DNA of 35,912 nt from Lachnospiraceae bacterium UBA7199 (GCA_002490775.1 DKUR01000049.1:18725-54636), one strand, 5' to 3'. Shown: positions 7,368 to 15,569, counted from the stretch's first letter. Program-made: numbers and translations. Notes: a model not told the origin generated them from the sequence alone.

Positions 7368-7396
7368 TTTGCATGAATAATTATGCAAAATAATCT
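7368..7396 (+). promoter_or_regulatory. inverted repeat with possible weak promoter
   Basis: Tttgcat (7368-7374) and atgcaaa (7383-7389) are perfect 7-bp inverted repeats. TTGCAT (7369-7374) and TAATCT (7391-7396), 16 bp apart, could form a weak sigma-A promoter for the short ORF downstream. The evidence is weak. Confidence 0.3.
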
Positions 7397-7433
7397 TTAA
7401 AAACATTGAGATAAAGAGAGGGGGTACTTATTC

Positions 7434-7580
7434 TTGTCGGAAGTTTGCTTTGCAGAACGTCCGGAAGAAGGATATTATATTGTTGCTTATGATTTTCATC
7501 CCAATATAAACGAGGTATGGTGGAACATATCAAAAGAAGGAGCAACAGCTGGCATTGTCGGATTTACAGATGATTATTAA
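7434..7580 (+). CDS. possible 48-residue protein, TTG start, unknown
   Basis: The TTG at 7434 is preceded by agagaggggg (7415-7424) with a nine-base spacer. The frame encodes 48 residues (MSEVCFAERPEEGYYIVAYD at the N-terminus) with several aromatic residues (IVAYDFHPNI, EVWWNIS) and no membrane segment. It is not a known family to me. It could be a genuine small gene or the remains of a longer one, since intron debris begins 14 bp after its stop. Confidence 0.35.
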   Translation: MSEVCFAERPEEGYYIVAYDFHPNINEVWWNISKEGATAGIVGFTDDY

Positions 7581-7593
7581 TATGGCTCGATGA

Positions 7594-7933
7594 GAGGTTG
7601 TAAAAGGTGGTCCGCTTAGTCCGATACTTAGCAATATCATACTAAATGAGTTAGATGCAGAAGCCGCGTCTATGTTTATTGCTTATAACTTTAAGCGGTT
7701 ATTAAGCATGTTTTCAACGCAGGATTTAATAAAGAAATTCGGATAAAGCACAATAATGACTCAGTAAATTGTGAGTCTGAATTGTTCTATTTAATATGAA
7801 AAATACTCAATATCATAAAAGAAGTAAAGAAAACACCATATCGTCGGACTGAAAAACGTAATCGTTAGACAGTCTGATGCACGGTGGTGTGAGAGGTCGG
7901 CTAATCAACTAATGGTTAGCCTTCTACTTGATT
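7594..7933 (+). mobile_element. decayed group II intron (RT fragment and 3' ribozyme end)
   Basis: Codons 7603-7656 encode KGGPLSPILSNIILNELD, the conserved group II intron reverse-transcriptase motif. The frame has a TGA just upstream (7591-7593) and stops at 7746, so almost all of the enzyme is gone. The 3' portion keeps intron-like RNA: gcacggtggtgtgagagg (7879-7896) resembles the 3' strand of domain V, followed by a domain VI-like hairpin (ggctaatc 7899-7906 with ggttagcc 7914-7921) and a terminal ctacttgatt. The 5' strand of domain V is not intact. It cannot be self-mobile. It lies antisense to the ECF S component and overlaps that gene's 3' end. Confidence 0.75.
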
Positions 7934-8491
7934 ACGTTTTATGAATTTTTGAACCGGCAGCCAGATCAGATATGCAAGAAGGCTTCCTATCAGCGCAGTG
8001 ATAAGCTGGGTAAAAGAAAAAGTAACTTTTGCCGTTGCAAGAACCGCAGGCAGAGCCTCAGGTTTAGGAAGTTTTGCGGCAATGGCATCGCCAAATGCAG
8101 GAAGAAGAATAAGGACAATCACAACCCCCATAAAGGCAGCCTTTAAAATGGAGCCTGCAATCAGTCCCACAGGCAGATGGTATTGGAAGTTTACTTTGTT
8201 TTGGAAATACCAGACAGTGACTGCAAGAACTGCATTGCCTGCCATAATTGCAGGAAACAAAAGTGGGATGGCAGCCATAATTGGTGAGCCTGCCAGAAAA
8301 AAAGCGGTAACAGGTGCGATAAGGCTGATCAAAAGGCCGCTCCACAAGCCTACAGACAATACCGCAATGATGATAACAGTATTTACGATTGGGCCTGTAA
8401 TATAGACGGAAAAATTTTTAAAATACTGGCTTATGATGCATACTGCCAAAAGCAGGGCGCTCTGGGCCAGTTGTCTTGTTGTCAGTTTCAT
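7916..8491 (-). CDS. ECF-transporter-type substrate-binding (S) membrane protein, C-terminus altered
   Basis: This is a 191-residue, highly hydrophobic minus-strand protein. It starts at ATG 8491 behind gggag on that strand. Five or six membrane helices cover about residues 8-180. Size, helix number and the N-terminal pattern (TTRQLAQSALLLAVCIISQY) fit S components of energy-coupling-factor vitamin transporters. The substrate cannot be told, and no EcfA/EcfT genes are in the window, so a shared ECF module elsewhere is assumed. The last residues (NQVEG) and the stop codon are read from the 3' end of the intron remnant, so the native C-terminus was replaced after FIKR. The damage is slight and the protein may still work. 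Confidence 0.75.
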   Translation of the reverse strand: MKLTTRQLAQSALLLAVCIISQYFKNFSVYITGPIVNTVIIIAVLSVGLWSGLLISLIAPVTAFFLAGSPIMAAIPLLFPAIMAGNAVLAVTVWYFQNKVNFQYHLPVGLIAGSILKAAFMGVVIVLILLPAFGDAIAAKLPKPEALPAVLATAKVTFSFTQLITALIGSLLAYLIWLPVQKFIKRNQVEG

Positions 8492-8526
8492 AAGAAATCT
8501 CCCTTAAATTAAAATAAGCTATATGC

Positions 8527-8555
8527 AGTATAAAAAATAATCAGGGAAAATACAA
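8527..8555 (-). promoter_or_regulatory. sigma-A promoter of the ECF S component
   Basis: On the minus strand, TTGTAT (8555-8550), a 17-bp spacer and TATACT (8532-8527) form a plausible promoter about 36 bp before the start codon. Confidence 0.55.
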
Positions 8556-8591
8556 GAGGTATCTAAAATAACAGTTCAGCCATGTACATTC

Positions 8592-8618
8592 ATAAGTTGT
8601 CGGAATGCACAAACTTAT
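8592..8618. promoter_or_regulatory. inverted repeat touching the oxidoreductase -35 box
   Basis: Ataagtt (8592-8598) and aacttat (8612-8618) are perfect inverted repeats with a 13-bp spacer. The right arm ends on the first base of the -35 box. It could be an operator; it does not match a regulator site I can name. Confidence 0.4.
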
Positions 8619-8646
8619 TGAAAGGAAAAGTAGAATATTGTATAAT
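8618..8646 (+). promoter_or_regulatory. sigma-A promoter of the oxidoreductase-hyp operon
   Basis: TTGAAA (8618-8623), a 17-bp spacer and TATAAT (8641-8646). The predicted transcript start near 8653 leaves a leader of about 57 bases before the chosen start codon. Confidence 0.8.
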
Positions 8647-8709
8647 TTTAATAAATATATGAAATAAACTTTATTTTTATCTGGGATGGATGAACCAGGG
8701 TGGAAAGGT

Positions 8710-11436
8710 ATGGTTGAATTTATGGGAGAACAGAGAGAGTTGATTTTAAAGCTGGGGCAGAAGATTACAGACAGAATTGGTGTTAAGGTTACTGTAAATG
8801 ATCCGGAGTATTGGGGGCTTGCCGGAGTGGTTACGGATGAAATGGCGGAGGTTGCACTTTCCATGAAGGTGCGTGTTCCTATGCGGCTGGAGCAGATTGC
8901 AAAAAAATGTAAAAAAAGTGTTGAGCGTACAGAAGAACTGCTTAAGGAAATGAGTGTGATTGGGCTTATTGAGTATAACTGGGAAAATGAAGACCATCAT
9001 AAGCAATATATCCTTCCTATGTTTGTACCGGGATGTGCTGAGTTTATGGTAATGAATGGCAAGCAGGTGGAGGAGCATCCGGAGCTTGCAGATTTTTTTG
9101 AAAATATGTCAAGGCTGCCTCTTGAAAAGGTAACGCCTATGGTGCCGCCCGGAGGCGCTGGAATTGGTATGCATGTCATTCCGGTGGAAAAAGCAATTCC
9201 GGCAAAACAGGAATCTGTCAGTGTGGAGCATATTTCTTACTGGCTGAACAAATATAAGGATAAATATGCGGTGGGCGCCTGTTCCTGCCGGCGCCAGCAG
9301 CGGGTACGGGGAGAAGGAACCGGAGACCTTGAGGGTGATCTGTGCATCGGTGTGGGCGATATGGCGGATTATCTGGTGGAAACAGGAAAAGGACGCTACA
9401 TAGAAATTGATGAAGTGATGGAGATTTTGCAGAGAGCGGAAGATAATGGATATGTCCATCAGATCACTAACATTGACGGAGAGGAAAAGATTTTTGCAAT
9501 CTGCAACTGTGCAGTGGGCGTCTGCAATGGCCTTAGAACCTCACAGCTTTTTAATACCCCGAATATGTCCCGTTCCGCGTATCGGGCAAGTGTTGATCCA
9601 AGTAAATGCGTGGCTTGTGGAAGGTGTGTGGAATTTTGCCCTTCCGGTGCAGCCAAACTTGGACAGAAGCTATGCACCAAGGATGGTCCTGTTACCTATC
9701 CTGTGCAGGAGTTGCCGGATGAAGTAAAATGGGGAAAAGAAAAGTGGGATCCCAATTATCGGGATAATAACCAGATCAATTGTTATGATACAGGAACTTC
9801 TCCCTGCAAAACAGCCTGCCCTGCCCATCTGCCGGTTCAGGGTTATATTAAGATGGCGGCAGAGGGAAGATATATGGATGCGTTAAAGCTGATCAAAAAT
9901 GAAAATCCTTTCCCGGCTGTGTGCGGCGCAGTCTGCAACCGCAGATGCGAGGACGCATGTACAAGAGGAACTATTGATCAGGCAGTTGCCATTGATGAGA
10001 TCAAGAAATTTATTGCGGAACAGGAGCTTAATGCAGAAAAAAGATTTATTCCCAAGACAGAAAATCATGAGGGAAAATTCTTTGAGGAAAAGATAGCAGT
10101 AATCGGTGCAGGCCCTGCCGGAATGTCGGCTGCCTTTTACCTTAGGAAAAAAGGATATCCGGTTACTATATTTGAAAAGGAAGCCCGCCCCGGCGGTATG
10201 CTGATGAATGGAATTCCTTCCTTCCGCTTGGAAAAGAGCGTGATTGAGGCAGAAATTGATGTGCTTAAGGAAATGGGCATAGAATTTAAGTGTGGAGTTG
10301 AAGTTGGAAAGGATATTACCTTAAGCCAGCTTCGAAAGGAAGGGTATCAGGCATTTTATGTAGCAATCGGTGCACAGGCAGGCCGAATGGCAGGAGTACC
10401 AGGGGAAGATTCCGAGGGTGTTTTGACTGGTGTAGAATTTTTAAGAAAAATAAATTTGGATGAGGAAAGCGTAAAACTGAAAGGGCGTACGGTAGTAATC
10501 GGCGGCGGCAATGTGGCAGTTGACGTGGCAAGGACGGCCCTTCGTGCAGGCTCCGATACGGTTTCTATGGTCTGCCTGGAAGCAAGGGAGATCATGCCGG
10601 CAGCGCCAGATGAAATTTTAGAGGCGGAAGAGGAAGGCATTGCAATTAAAAATGGCTGGGGGCCAAAAGAAATCCTGACGGAAAATGGACGGGTAAAGGG
10701 CGTTGTATTCAAAAAGTGCATTTCTGTTTTTGATGAAGAAAAGCGTTTTCATCCCCAATATGATGAAAATGAATTGATTACCATAGAATGCGAAAATGTT
10801 TTGGTTTCCATAGGGCAGGCAATTGTATGGGGAGATCTTTTGAAGGAAGAAAAGGCAGAACTGAACCGCAACCAGACCATAGCAGCGGATCAGGTAACCT
10901 ATCAGACAGCCCAGCCGGATATTTTTGCAGGGGGAGATGTGTATACAGGACCTAAGTTTGCGATTGATGCAATCGCAGCAGGAAAGGAAGGGTGTGAATC
11001 CATTCACCGCTTTGTACATAAGGGGCAGAGTCTTACACTTGGACGTAACTTAAGGCAGTTTATCGAGCTGGATAAGGGGAATCTGCAGATTGAAAGTTTC
11101 GACAATGCAAAACGTCAGATTCCGGGAAAGAAGGATGGAGATCCCAAGTCTACCTTCCATGACCTTAGAAGCACTTTGACGGAGGAACAGGTCAAAATTG
11201 AGGCCAGCCGGTGCCTGGGATGCGGTGCAACGGTTGTAGATCAAAACAAATGTATCGGATGCGGTATCTGTACGACCAAATGTGAGTTTGACGCTATTCA
11301 TCTAAGCAGGGATCTGCCCGAGGCAAGCACTATGTATAAAGCAGAGGATAAGTTAAAGGCCATCCTGCCTTATACCATCAAGCGGGAGATTAAGATAAAG
11401 CGCGCCAATAAGCGTAAGGAGAAAACAGGTCAGTAA
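8710..11436 (+). CDS. Multi-domain iron-sulfur / FAD pyridine-nucleotide oxidoreductase (GltD-like)
   Basis: ATG 8710 is preferred because agggtgg (8697-8703) lies six bases upstream; ATG 8686 has no clear ribosome binding site. The product has about 908 residues. Residues 1-110 include a winged-helix-like part. A Cys-rich domain follows with CSC (191, 193), C212, CNC (265, 267) and C272. A ferredoxin cluster CVACGRCVEFCP starts at 300. Residues 366-417 form the Cys-rich domain (CKTACP to CEDAC) that precedes the flavin fold in the small subunit of glutamate synthase. The FAD Rossmann motif GAGPAG is at 466-471 and the second nucleotide motif IGGGN near 597-601. The end carries CLGCG and a further cluster CIGCGICTTKC. 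This implies electron transfer between NAD(P)H, FAD and several 4Fe-4S centres. The acceptor is unknown. It leads an operon with hypA, a membrane protein and hypB. Confidence 0.88.
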   Translation: MVEFMGEQRELILKLGQKITDRIGVKVTVNDPEYWGLAGVVTDEMAEVALSMKVRVPMRLEQIAKKCKKSVERTEELLKEMSVIGLIEYNWENEDHHKQYILPMFVPGCAEFMVMNGKQVEEHPELADFFENMSRLPLEKVTPMVPPGGAGIGMHVIPVEKAIPAKQESVSVEHISYWLNKYKDKYAVGACSCRRQQRVRGEGTGDLEGDLCIGVGDMADYLVETGKGRYIEIDEVMEILQRAEDNGYVHQITNIDGEEKIFAICNCAVGVCNGLRTSQLFNTPNMSRSAYRASVDPSKCVACGRCVEFCPSGAAKLGQKLCTKDGPVTYPVQELPDEVKWGKEKWDPNYRDNNQINCYDTGTSPCKTACPAHLPVQGYIKMAAEGRYMDALKLIKNENPFPAVCGAVCNRRCEDACTRGTIDQAVAIDEIKKFIAEQELNAEKRFIPKTENHEGKFFEEKIAVIGAGPAGMSAAFYLRKKGYPVTIFEKEARPGGMLMNGIPSFRLEKSVIEAEIDVLKEMGIEFKCGVEVGKDITLSQLRKEGYQAFYVAIGAQAGRMAGVPGEDSEGVLTGVEFLRKINLDEESVKLKGRTVVIGGGNVAVDVARTALRAGSDTVSMVCLEAREIMPAAPDEILEAEEEGIAIKNGWGPKEILTENGRVKGVVFKKCISVFDEEKRFHPQYDENELITIECENVLVSIGQAIVWGDLLKEEKAELNRNQTIAADQVTYQTAQPDIFAGGDVYTGPKFAIDAIAAGKEGCESIHRFVHKGQSLTLGRNLRQFIELDKGNLQIESFDNAKRQIPGKKDGDPKSTFHDLRSTLTEEQVKIEASRCLGCGATVVDQNKCIGCGICTTKCEFDAIHLSRDLPEASTMYKAEDKLKAILPYTIKREIKIKRANKRKEKTGQ

Positions 11437-11479
11437 AATATAATGCAAATTCAGCAAAAACGCGGCATGGAGGTTGGAA

Positions 11480-11824
11480 ATGCATGAATTAGGAATTGTT
11501 GTTCATATCACCAAAACGCTTAAGGGAATTGCTAAGGAGAATCAGCTTAAGGAGATTGCCAGTGTGAGTCTGGAGCTGGGAGAGGTCAGTGGAGTTATTC
11601 CGGAAATCCTGACAGACTGCTGGAACTATTACCGCAAAAAATTTCCGCTGATTGAAGAAGCGGAGCTTAAATTTGAAACATTACCGGCGGTTACCTATTG
11701 TGAGGACTGTGAAAAAACGTATCCTACTGTGCAGTATGGAAAAAAATGCCCTCACTGTGGGAGTGATCATACCTATCTGATTGCCGGAAATGAATGTAAT
11801 ATAAAAGAAATTGAGGCGTGTTAA
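11480..11824 (+). CDS. hypA: Nickel metallochaperone HypA
   Basis: ATG 11480 gives the obligatory N-terminus MHELGI, in which His2 is the nickel ligand, and has GGAGG at 11469-11473. A TTG six bases earlier would bury His2 and is rejected. The 114-residue length is normal. The zinc site is CEDC (74, 77) and CPHC (90, 93). In the family, HypA passes nickel with HypB to [NiFe]-hydrogenase, or to urease in some bacteria. Here it lies 43 bp after the oxidoreductase and 19 bp before a polytopic membrane protein, without hydrogenase subunits or hypCDEF in view. Confidence 0.93.
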   Translation: MHELGIVVHITKTLKGIAKENQLKEIASVSLELGEVSGVIPEILTDCWNYYRKKFPLIEEAELKFETLPAVTYCEDCEKTYPTVQYGKKCPHCGSDHTYLIAGNECNIKEIEAC

Positions 11825-11843
11825 GAGGAAGGGAGAGTGTGTT

Positions 11844-12890
11844 ATGTTGTTTCATGTTTATGGAAGTAATGCTGTTTATCAGTGGATTGCCATGCTGGCA
11901 GTGCTGGCAGGACTTATTCTTTTAAATGAGTTTTCGCGGAGGACGAAATGGGGAGGATTGTTTATGTTTGGCATTTTGCCGGCAATCCTTACCGTATATT
12001 TTATTGTGATTGCAGTTGCAGCAAAAGGCGGGGCCCAGTGGGCGCTTCAAAATCAGACATACCTTTATATGAATGGCTGGTTCCATTATGCCAAACTGTA
12101 TGCGTCTCTGGCAGGCTGTATTGGATTTATGATGATCAAATATAAGTGGGGCATTGGGAAAAGCCACTGGTTTAAAGCATATCCTTTTGTAATTGTGGCA
12201 ATTAATATTTTAATTGCTGTTGCAAGCGATTTTGAGTCGGCCATTAACGGATGGTACTCCTGGTGGTTATCCTCAGAGGATGTATGGCTTTACGGAGGAT
12301 GGCATAATATTATGAATGGAATTGCCGGTATCTTAAATATTTTCTGTATGACAGGGTGGTGGGCTGTTTATTCCTCCAAGGATAAAAAAGATATGATCTG
12401 GCCGGATATGATCTGGGTATACATTCTTGTCTATGACATTTGGAATTTTGCCTATACCTACAATTGTCTGCCTACTCATGCCTGGTACTGCGGCGTGGCG
12501 CTTTTGCTGGCACCTACCATTGCAGCACTTTTGTGGAACAAGGGCGGCTGGATTATGAACCGTGCCAATACGCTGTGCATCTGGTGTATGTTTGCACAGG
12601 TATTTCCTTTATTCCAGGAGACGCTTTCAGACGGAACTGCTGCATTCCCTTGGGCAACACTTCCAAAGCAGTATAAGGATGGAACCTTAAACGGTATTGT
12701 GGCAGGAGGAAATGCAAATGCAGATCCTACAATGATGACCATTGTAAGTGCAGCAGCGCTTATTGTAAATGTAATTGCTTTGGCATATATTGTTTACAAA
12801 TCGGTTCAAAATAAAAAGAACCCTTATACCGGAGAGGTATTTACTGAATTCAAATATTATAAAGAGGCAAAGGCAAGAGCAGAAATTTAA
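11844..12890 (+). CDS. Polytopic membrane protein, DUF5692-like
   Basis: ATG 11844 follows gggag (11831-11835); a TTG at 11811 inside hypA is rejected. The product has 348 residues with about nine predicted membrane segments (near 10-28, 38-58, 83-97, 113-127, 152-176, 187-206, 213-231, 242-258, 297-318). It is unusually rich in Trp, Tyr and His in and near the helices (GWYSWWLSSEDVWLYGGWHN, NFAYTYNCLPTHAWYC). I believe it belongs to the DUF5692 family, but this is from memory. No transporter or cytochrome motif was recognised. Its place between hypA and hypB suggests a link to nickel handling or a membrane redox reaction fed by the oxidoreductase; that is inference. Confidence 0.75.
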   Translation: MLFHVYGSNAVYQWIAMLAVLAGLILLNEFSRRTKWGGLFMFGILPAILTVYFIVIAVAAKGGAQWALQNQTYLYMNGWFHYAKLYASLAGCIGFMMIKYKWGIGKSHWFKAYPFVIVAINILIAVASDFESAINGWYSWWLSSEDVWLYGGWHNIMNGIAGILNIFCMTGWWAVYSSKDKKDMIWPDMIWVYILVYDIWNFAYTYNCLPTHAWYCGVALLLAPTIAALLWNKGGWIMNRANTLCIWCMFAQVFPLFQETLSDGTAAFPWATLPKQYKDGTLNGIVAGGNANADPTMMTIVSAAALIVNVIALAYIVYKSVQNKKNPYTGEVFTEFKYYKEAKARAEI

Positions 12891-12947
12891 GCGGATACAG
12901 GTAATTGCGAAAAGGAAAAGCTAAAATAGCTGGGAGGAGAGGCACAT

Positions 12948-13619
12948 ATGGACTCTATGAGAATAATTGAAGTAAAGCAGAGTATTTTTGCAGATAATGA
13001 TGAAGATGCAAATAAGCTGCGCAGCAGGTTAAAAGAGCAGAAAACATTTCTTCTTAATATGATGTCCTCTCCTGGAAGCGGCAAGACGACCACTTTAGTC
13101 CGCACCATCAATGCATTAAGCGACAGGCTCCGTATTGGAGTGATGGAGGCGGACATAGATTCTGACGTGGATGCATGGACAATTGCAGAAAAAACATCTG
13201 CAAAGACCATACAGCTTCATACCGGCGGCATGTGCCACTTGGATGCGGATATGACAAGGCAGGGGCTAAAGGAGCTTGGAACGGAAGAAATTGATCTGGC
13301 AGTTTTGGAAAATGTGGGAAATTTGGTGTGCCCGGCAGAGTTTGATACGGGAGCATCGAAGAATGTTATGATCCTTTCGGTGCCGGAAGGCCATGACAAG
13401 CCGCTGAAATATCCACTGATTTTTACAGTTTGCGATGCGCTGATCATCAATAAAATTGATGTGCTTCCCTATTTTGATTTTGACATGGATCTGGTCAGGG
13501 AATATGCGAAAAGGCGCAATCCGAAGCTTAAAATCTTTCCCATCTGTGCCAAAACAGGTGAGGGAATGGAAGCCTGGTGCGACTGGCTTTATCAGGAAGT
13601 GATGGAATGGAATAAATAA
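12948..13619 (+). CDS. hypB: Nickel-insertion GTPase HypB
   Basis: The 223-residue product has P-loop SPGSGKTT (41-48), ADIDSD, the metal-binding HTGGMCHLDADM (C96, H97), ENVGNLVCPAEFD (C128) and the guanine motif NKID (168-171). These define the G domain of HypB, which uses GTP hydrolysis to drive nickel transfer from HypA. It lacks the N-terminal CxxCGC site of E. coli HypB and any His-rich storage region. The start follows ggaggagag with good spacing. It is last in the operon, 57 bp after the DUF5692-like gene, and is convergent with the acylphosphatase gene. Confidence 0.94.
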   Translation: MDSMRIIEVKQSIFADNDEDANKLRSRLKEQKTFLLNMMSSPGSGKTTTLVRTINALSDRLRIGVMEADIDSDVDAWTIAEKTSAKTIQLHTGGMCHLDADMTRQGLKELGTEEIDLAVLENVGNLVCPAEFDTGASKNVMILSVPEGHDKPLKYPLIFTVCDALIINKIDVLPYFDFDMDLVREYAKRRNPKLKIFPICAKTGEGMEAWCDWLYQEVMEWNK

Positions 13620-13639
13620 ATGGAATAGAAGAATGCATT

Positions 13640-13924
13640 CTACCATCGTTCTTTGAATTTGTGTTCTGATTTTACCAATGGAATAATTTCCTCCTCAATT
13701 TTTTCAATTGAAATAAACGGCCTTTGATAAAGGGTTGAAAGAAGCTTTTGAATCTGCGCCTCGGTGCCCTGTACTTCCATTTCCACGCTTCCGTCCCATT
13801 CATTTCTTACCCAGCCGGTCACGCCAATTGTCATTGCACCATAGCAGGCGCTATACCGGAAACCGACTCCCTGCACCCTTCCATAGAATTTTATATGCTT
13901 GCGTATGATTTCATTTTTATGCAT
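13640..13924 (-). CDS. acyP: Acylphosphatase
   Basis: This is a 94-residue minus-strand protein with the signature GRVQGVGFRY (Arg23) and GWVRNEWDGSVE (Asn41), the two catalytic residues of acylphosphatases, which hydrolyse acyl phosphates. Start ATG 13924 has aaggga upstream on that strand. The length is typical of the stand-alone enzyme. The same fold forms the N-terminus of HypF, a hydrogenase maturation protein, but the rest of HypF is absent. It faces hypB with a 20-bp gap. Confidence 0.92.
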   Translation of the reverse strand: MHKNEIIRKHIKFYGRVQGVGFRYSACYGAMTIGVTGWVRNEWDGSVEMEVQGTEAQIQKLLSTLYQRPFISIEKIEEEIIPLVKSEHKFKERW

Positions 13925-14076
13925 TTTGCTGTTTCCCTTACTGATCAGAGTGAATTACTGTGAGATTATTATATCACTTATTCATTTTTCAGGAAAGAAA
14001 GATGTATAGGAGCATTGTTTACGAAGGAAACTTCTACAAAACCGTTAAGAAAAAAGTGGTAATTTTTCCAGGGGTA

Positions 14077-14085
14077 TGCTATAAT
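14077..14085 (+). promoter_or_regulatory. extended -10 promoter for tig
   Basis: TGCTATAAT (14077-14085) is a perfect extended -10 element. The -35 region (tggtaa, 14057-14062) is poor, as is common when TGn is present. Transcription would begin near 14092, leaving a leader of about 90 bases. Confidence 0.65.
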
Positions 14086-14180
14086 CATAAAATGACTGCG
14101 GCTATGTCCGGATTTACGCGGATAAATATGATGCAAAATATAAATTTTAAGGCATATGATTTTAAGGAGGATATACCAGA

Positions 14181-15467
14181 ATGAGCGTACAGGTAGAAAA
14201 ACTGGAAAAAAACATGGCGAAGCTTACAATTGAAGTTTCAGCAGAGGAATTGGAAAAGGCACTGCAGGAGGCTTATTTAAAAAATAAAAATAAGATCAGC
14301 GTTCCCGGCTTTCGTAAAGGTAAGGTGCCCCGCCAGATGGTAGAAAAGATGTATGGACCGGAAATTTTTTATGAGGATGCGGCCAATGCGCTGATTCCTG
14401 ATGCATATGATAAAGCTGTGGAAGAGTGTGGTGAGGATATCGTATCTTCTCCTGTAGTTGATGTGACACAGATTGAAAAGGGCAAGCCTTTTATTTTTAC
14501 AGCCGAAGTTGCTCTTAAGCCGGAAGTAAAGCTGGGTAAATATAAGGGGGTTAAGGTTGAAAAGGCAGACACGAATGTGACAGATGAGGAAGTGGATGCG
14601 GAAATTAATAAAGAAAGAGAAAACAATGCGAGAAGTATTGAAGTAACAGACAGGCCGGTGAAGGATGGAGATGCAACTATTATTGATTTTGAAGGCTTTG
14701 TAGATGGCGTGGCTTTTGAAGGCGGAAAGGGTGAAAATTATCCTTTAACCATTGGTTCCGGCGCATTTATTCCCGGATTTGAAGAGCAGCTTATCGGTGC
14801 AGAAATTGGAAAGGAAGTGGAAGTCAACGTAACTTTCCCGGAAGATTACCAGGCTGAAGAACTAAAGGGAAAAGCTGCCTTATTTAAATGTACCGTGAAT
14901 GAGATCAAGGAAAAAGAGCTTCCTGAATTAGATGATGAGTTTGCAAGTGAAGTTTCTGAATTTGAGACACTTGCGGAATACAAAGCGGATGTTAAGGCTA
15001 AACTTACAGAAAAGAAAGAAAAAGAAGCTAAGGATGCAAAAGAGGCTGCTGTTATTGAAGCAATTGTAAATGATTCGGAGATGGAAATTCCCGAAGCTAT
15101 GCTGACCACCCAACAGAAGCAGATGGTGGATGAATTTGCCCAGAGACTTCAAATGCAGGGCTTGTCAATGGAACAGTATTTCCAATTTACAGGTGCAACC
15201 TATGATAAGATGATTGAGCAGGTGAGACCTCAGGCTGAAAAGAGGATTAAATCCAGACTGGTGCTTGAAGCAGTGGTTGCAAAAGAAAAGATCGAAGCAT
15301 CTGAGGAGGACTACGAGGAAGAACTCAAAGCAATGGCAGAGGTTTATCAGATGGAAATTGATAAAGTAAAAGAAATGCTTCCAGAAAAGAGCATTGCACA
15401 GATTAAGGAAGATATTGCAGTTAAGAAAGCAGCAGAATTTGTGGTTAATAATGCAAAGGAAAAATAA
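14181..15467 (+). CDS. tig: Trigger factor
   Basis: The ribosome-associated chaperone and peptidyl-prolyl isomerase has 428 residues, the usual length. The N-terminal ribosome-binding motif GFRKGKVP is at 43-50. The FKBP-type domain covers about 150-245 (GDATIIDFEGFVDGVAFEGG, GSGAFIPGFEEQL). A helical C-terminal chaperone domain follows. ATG 14181 is preceded by aaggagg. It stands ahead of clpP and clpX in the classical order. The 186 bp to clpP contain a separate promoter and a hairpin, so the genes can be controlled independently. Confidence 0.97.
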   Translation: MSVQVEKLEKNMAKLTIEVSAEELEKALQEAYLKNKNKISVPGFRKGKVPRQMVEKMYGPEIFYEDAANALIPDAYDKAVEECGEDIVSSPVVDVTQIEKGKPFIFTAEVALKPEVKLGKYKGVKVEKADTNVTDEEVDAEINKERENNARSIEVTDRPVKDGDATIIDFEGFVDGVAFEGGKGENYPLTIGSGAFIPGFEEQLIGAEIGKEVEVNVTFPEDYQAEELKGKAALFKCTVNEIKEKELPELDDEFASEVSEFETLAEYKADVKAKLTEKKEKEAKDAKEAAVIEAIVNDSEMEIPEAMLTTQQKQMVDEFAQRLQMQGLSMEQYFQFTGATYDKMIEQVRPQAEKRIKSRLVLEAVVAKEKIEASEEDYEEELKAMAEVYQMEIDKVKEMLPEKSIAQIKEDIAVKKAAEFVVNNAKEK

Positions 15468-15504
15468 AAATAATAAAAAATATATAAATTCCAAAGCAAA
15501 AAGA

Positions 15505-15533
15505 TTGCAAAAGAATGATGCATGAATTATGAT
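15505..15533 (+). promoter_or_regulatory. sigma-A promoter of clpP
   Basis: TTGCAA (15505-15510), a 17-bp spacer and TATGAT (15528-15533). The transcript would start near 15540 and have a leader of about 110 bases that includes the hairpin at 15570-15601. Confidence 0.6.
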
Positions 15534-15569
15534 GTCAGTAACAAGCGGCGGATGATTTGCAATGATAAA

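Noticed and set aside
7998..8405. plus-strand ORFs opposite the ECF S component
   Set aside because: The minus frame encodes a coherent polytopic protein with a ribosome binding site and promoter; the plus frames do not.
13640..13924. acylphosphatase gene as a HypF fragment
   Set aside because: It is full length for stand-alone acylphosphatase, has its own start and stop, and shows no trailing HypF zinc-finger or YrdC sequence.
13960..14184. 74-codon ORF ahead of tig
   Set aside because: It spans the tig promoter and ribosome binding site and has no ribosome binding site of its own; the composition does not look like protein.
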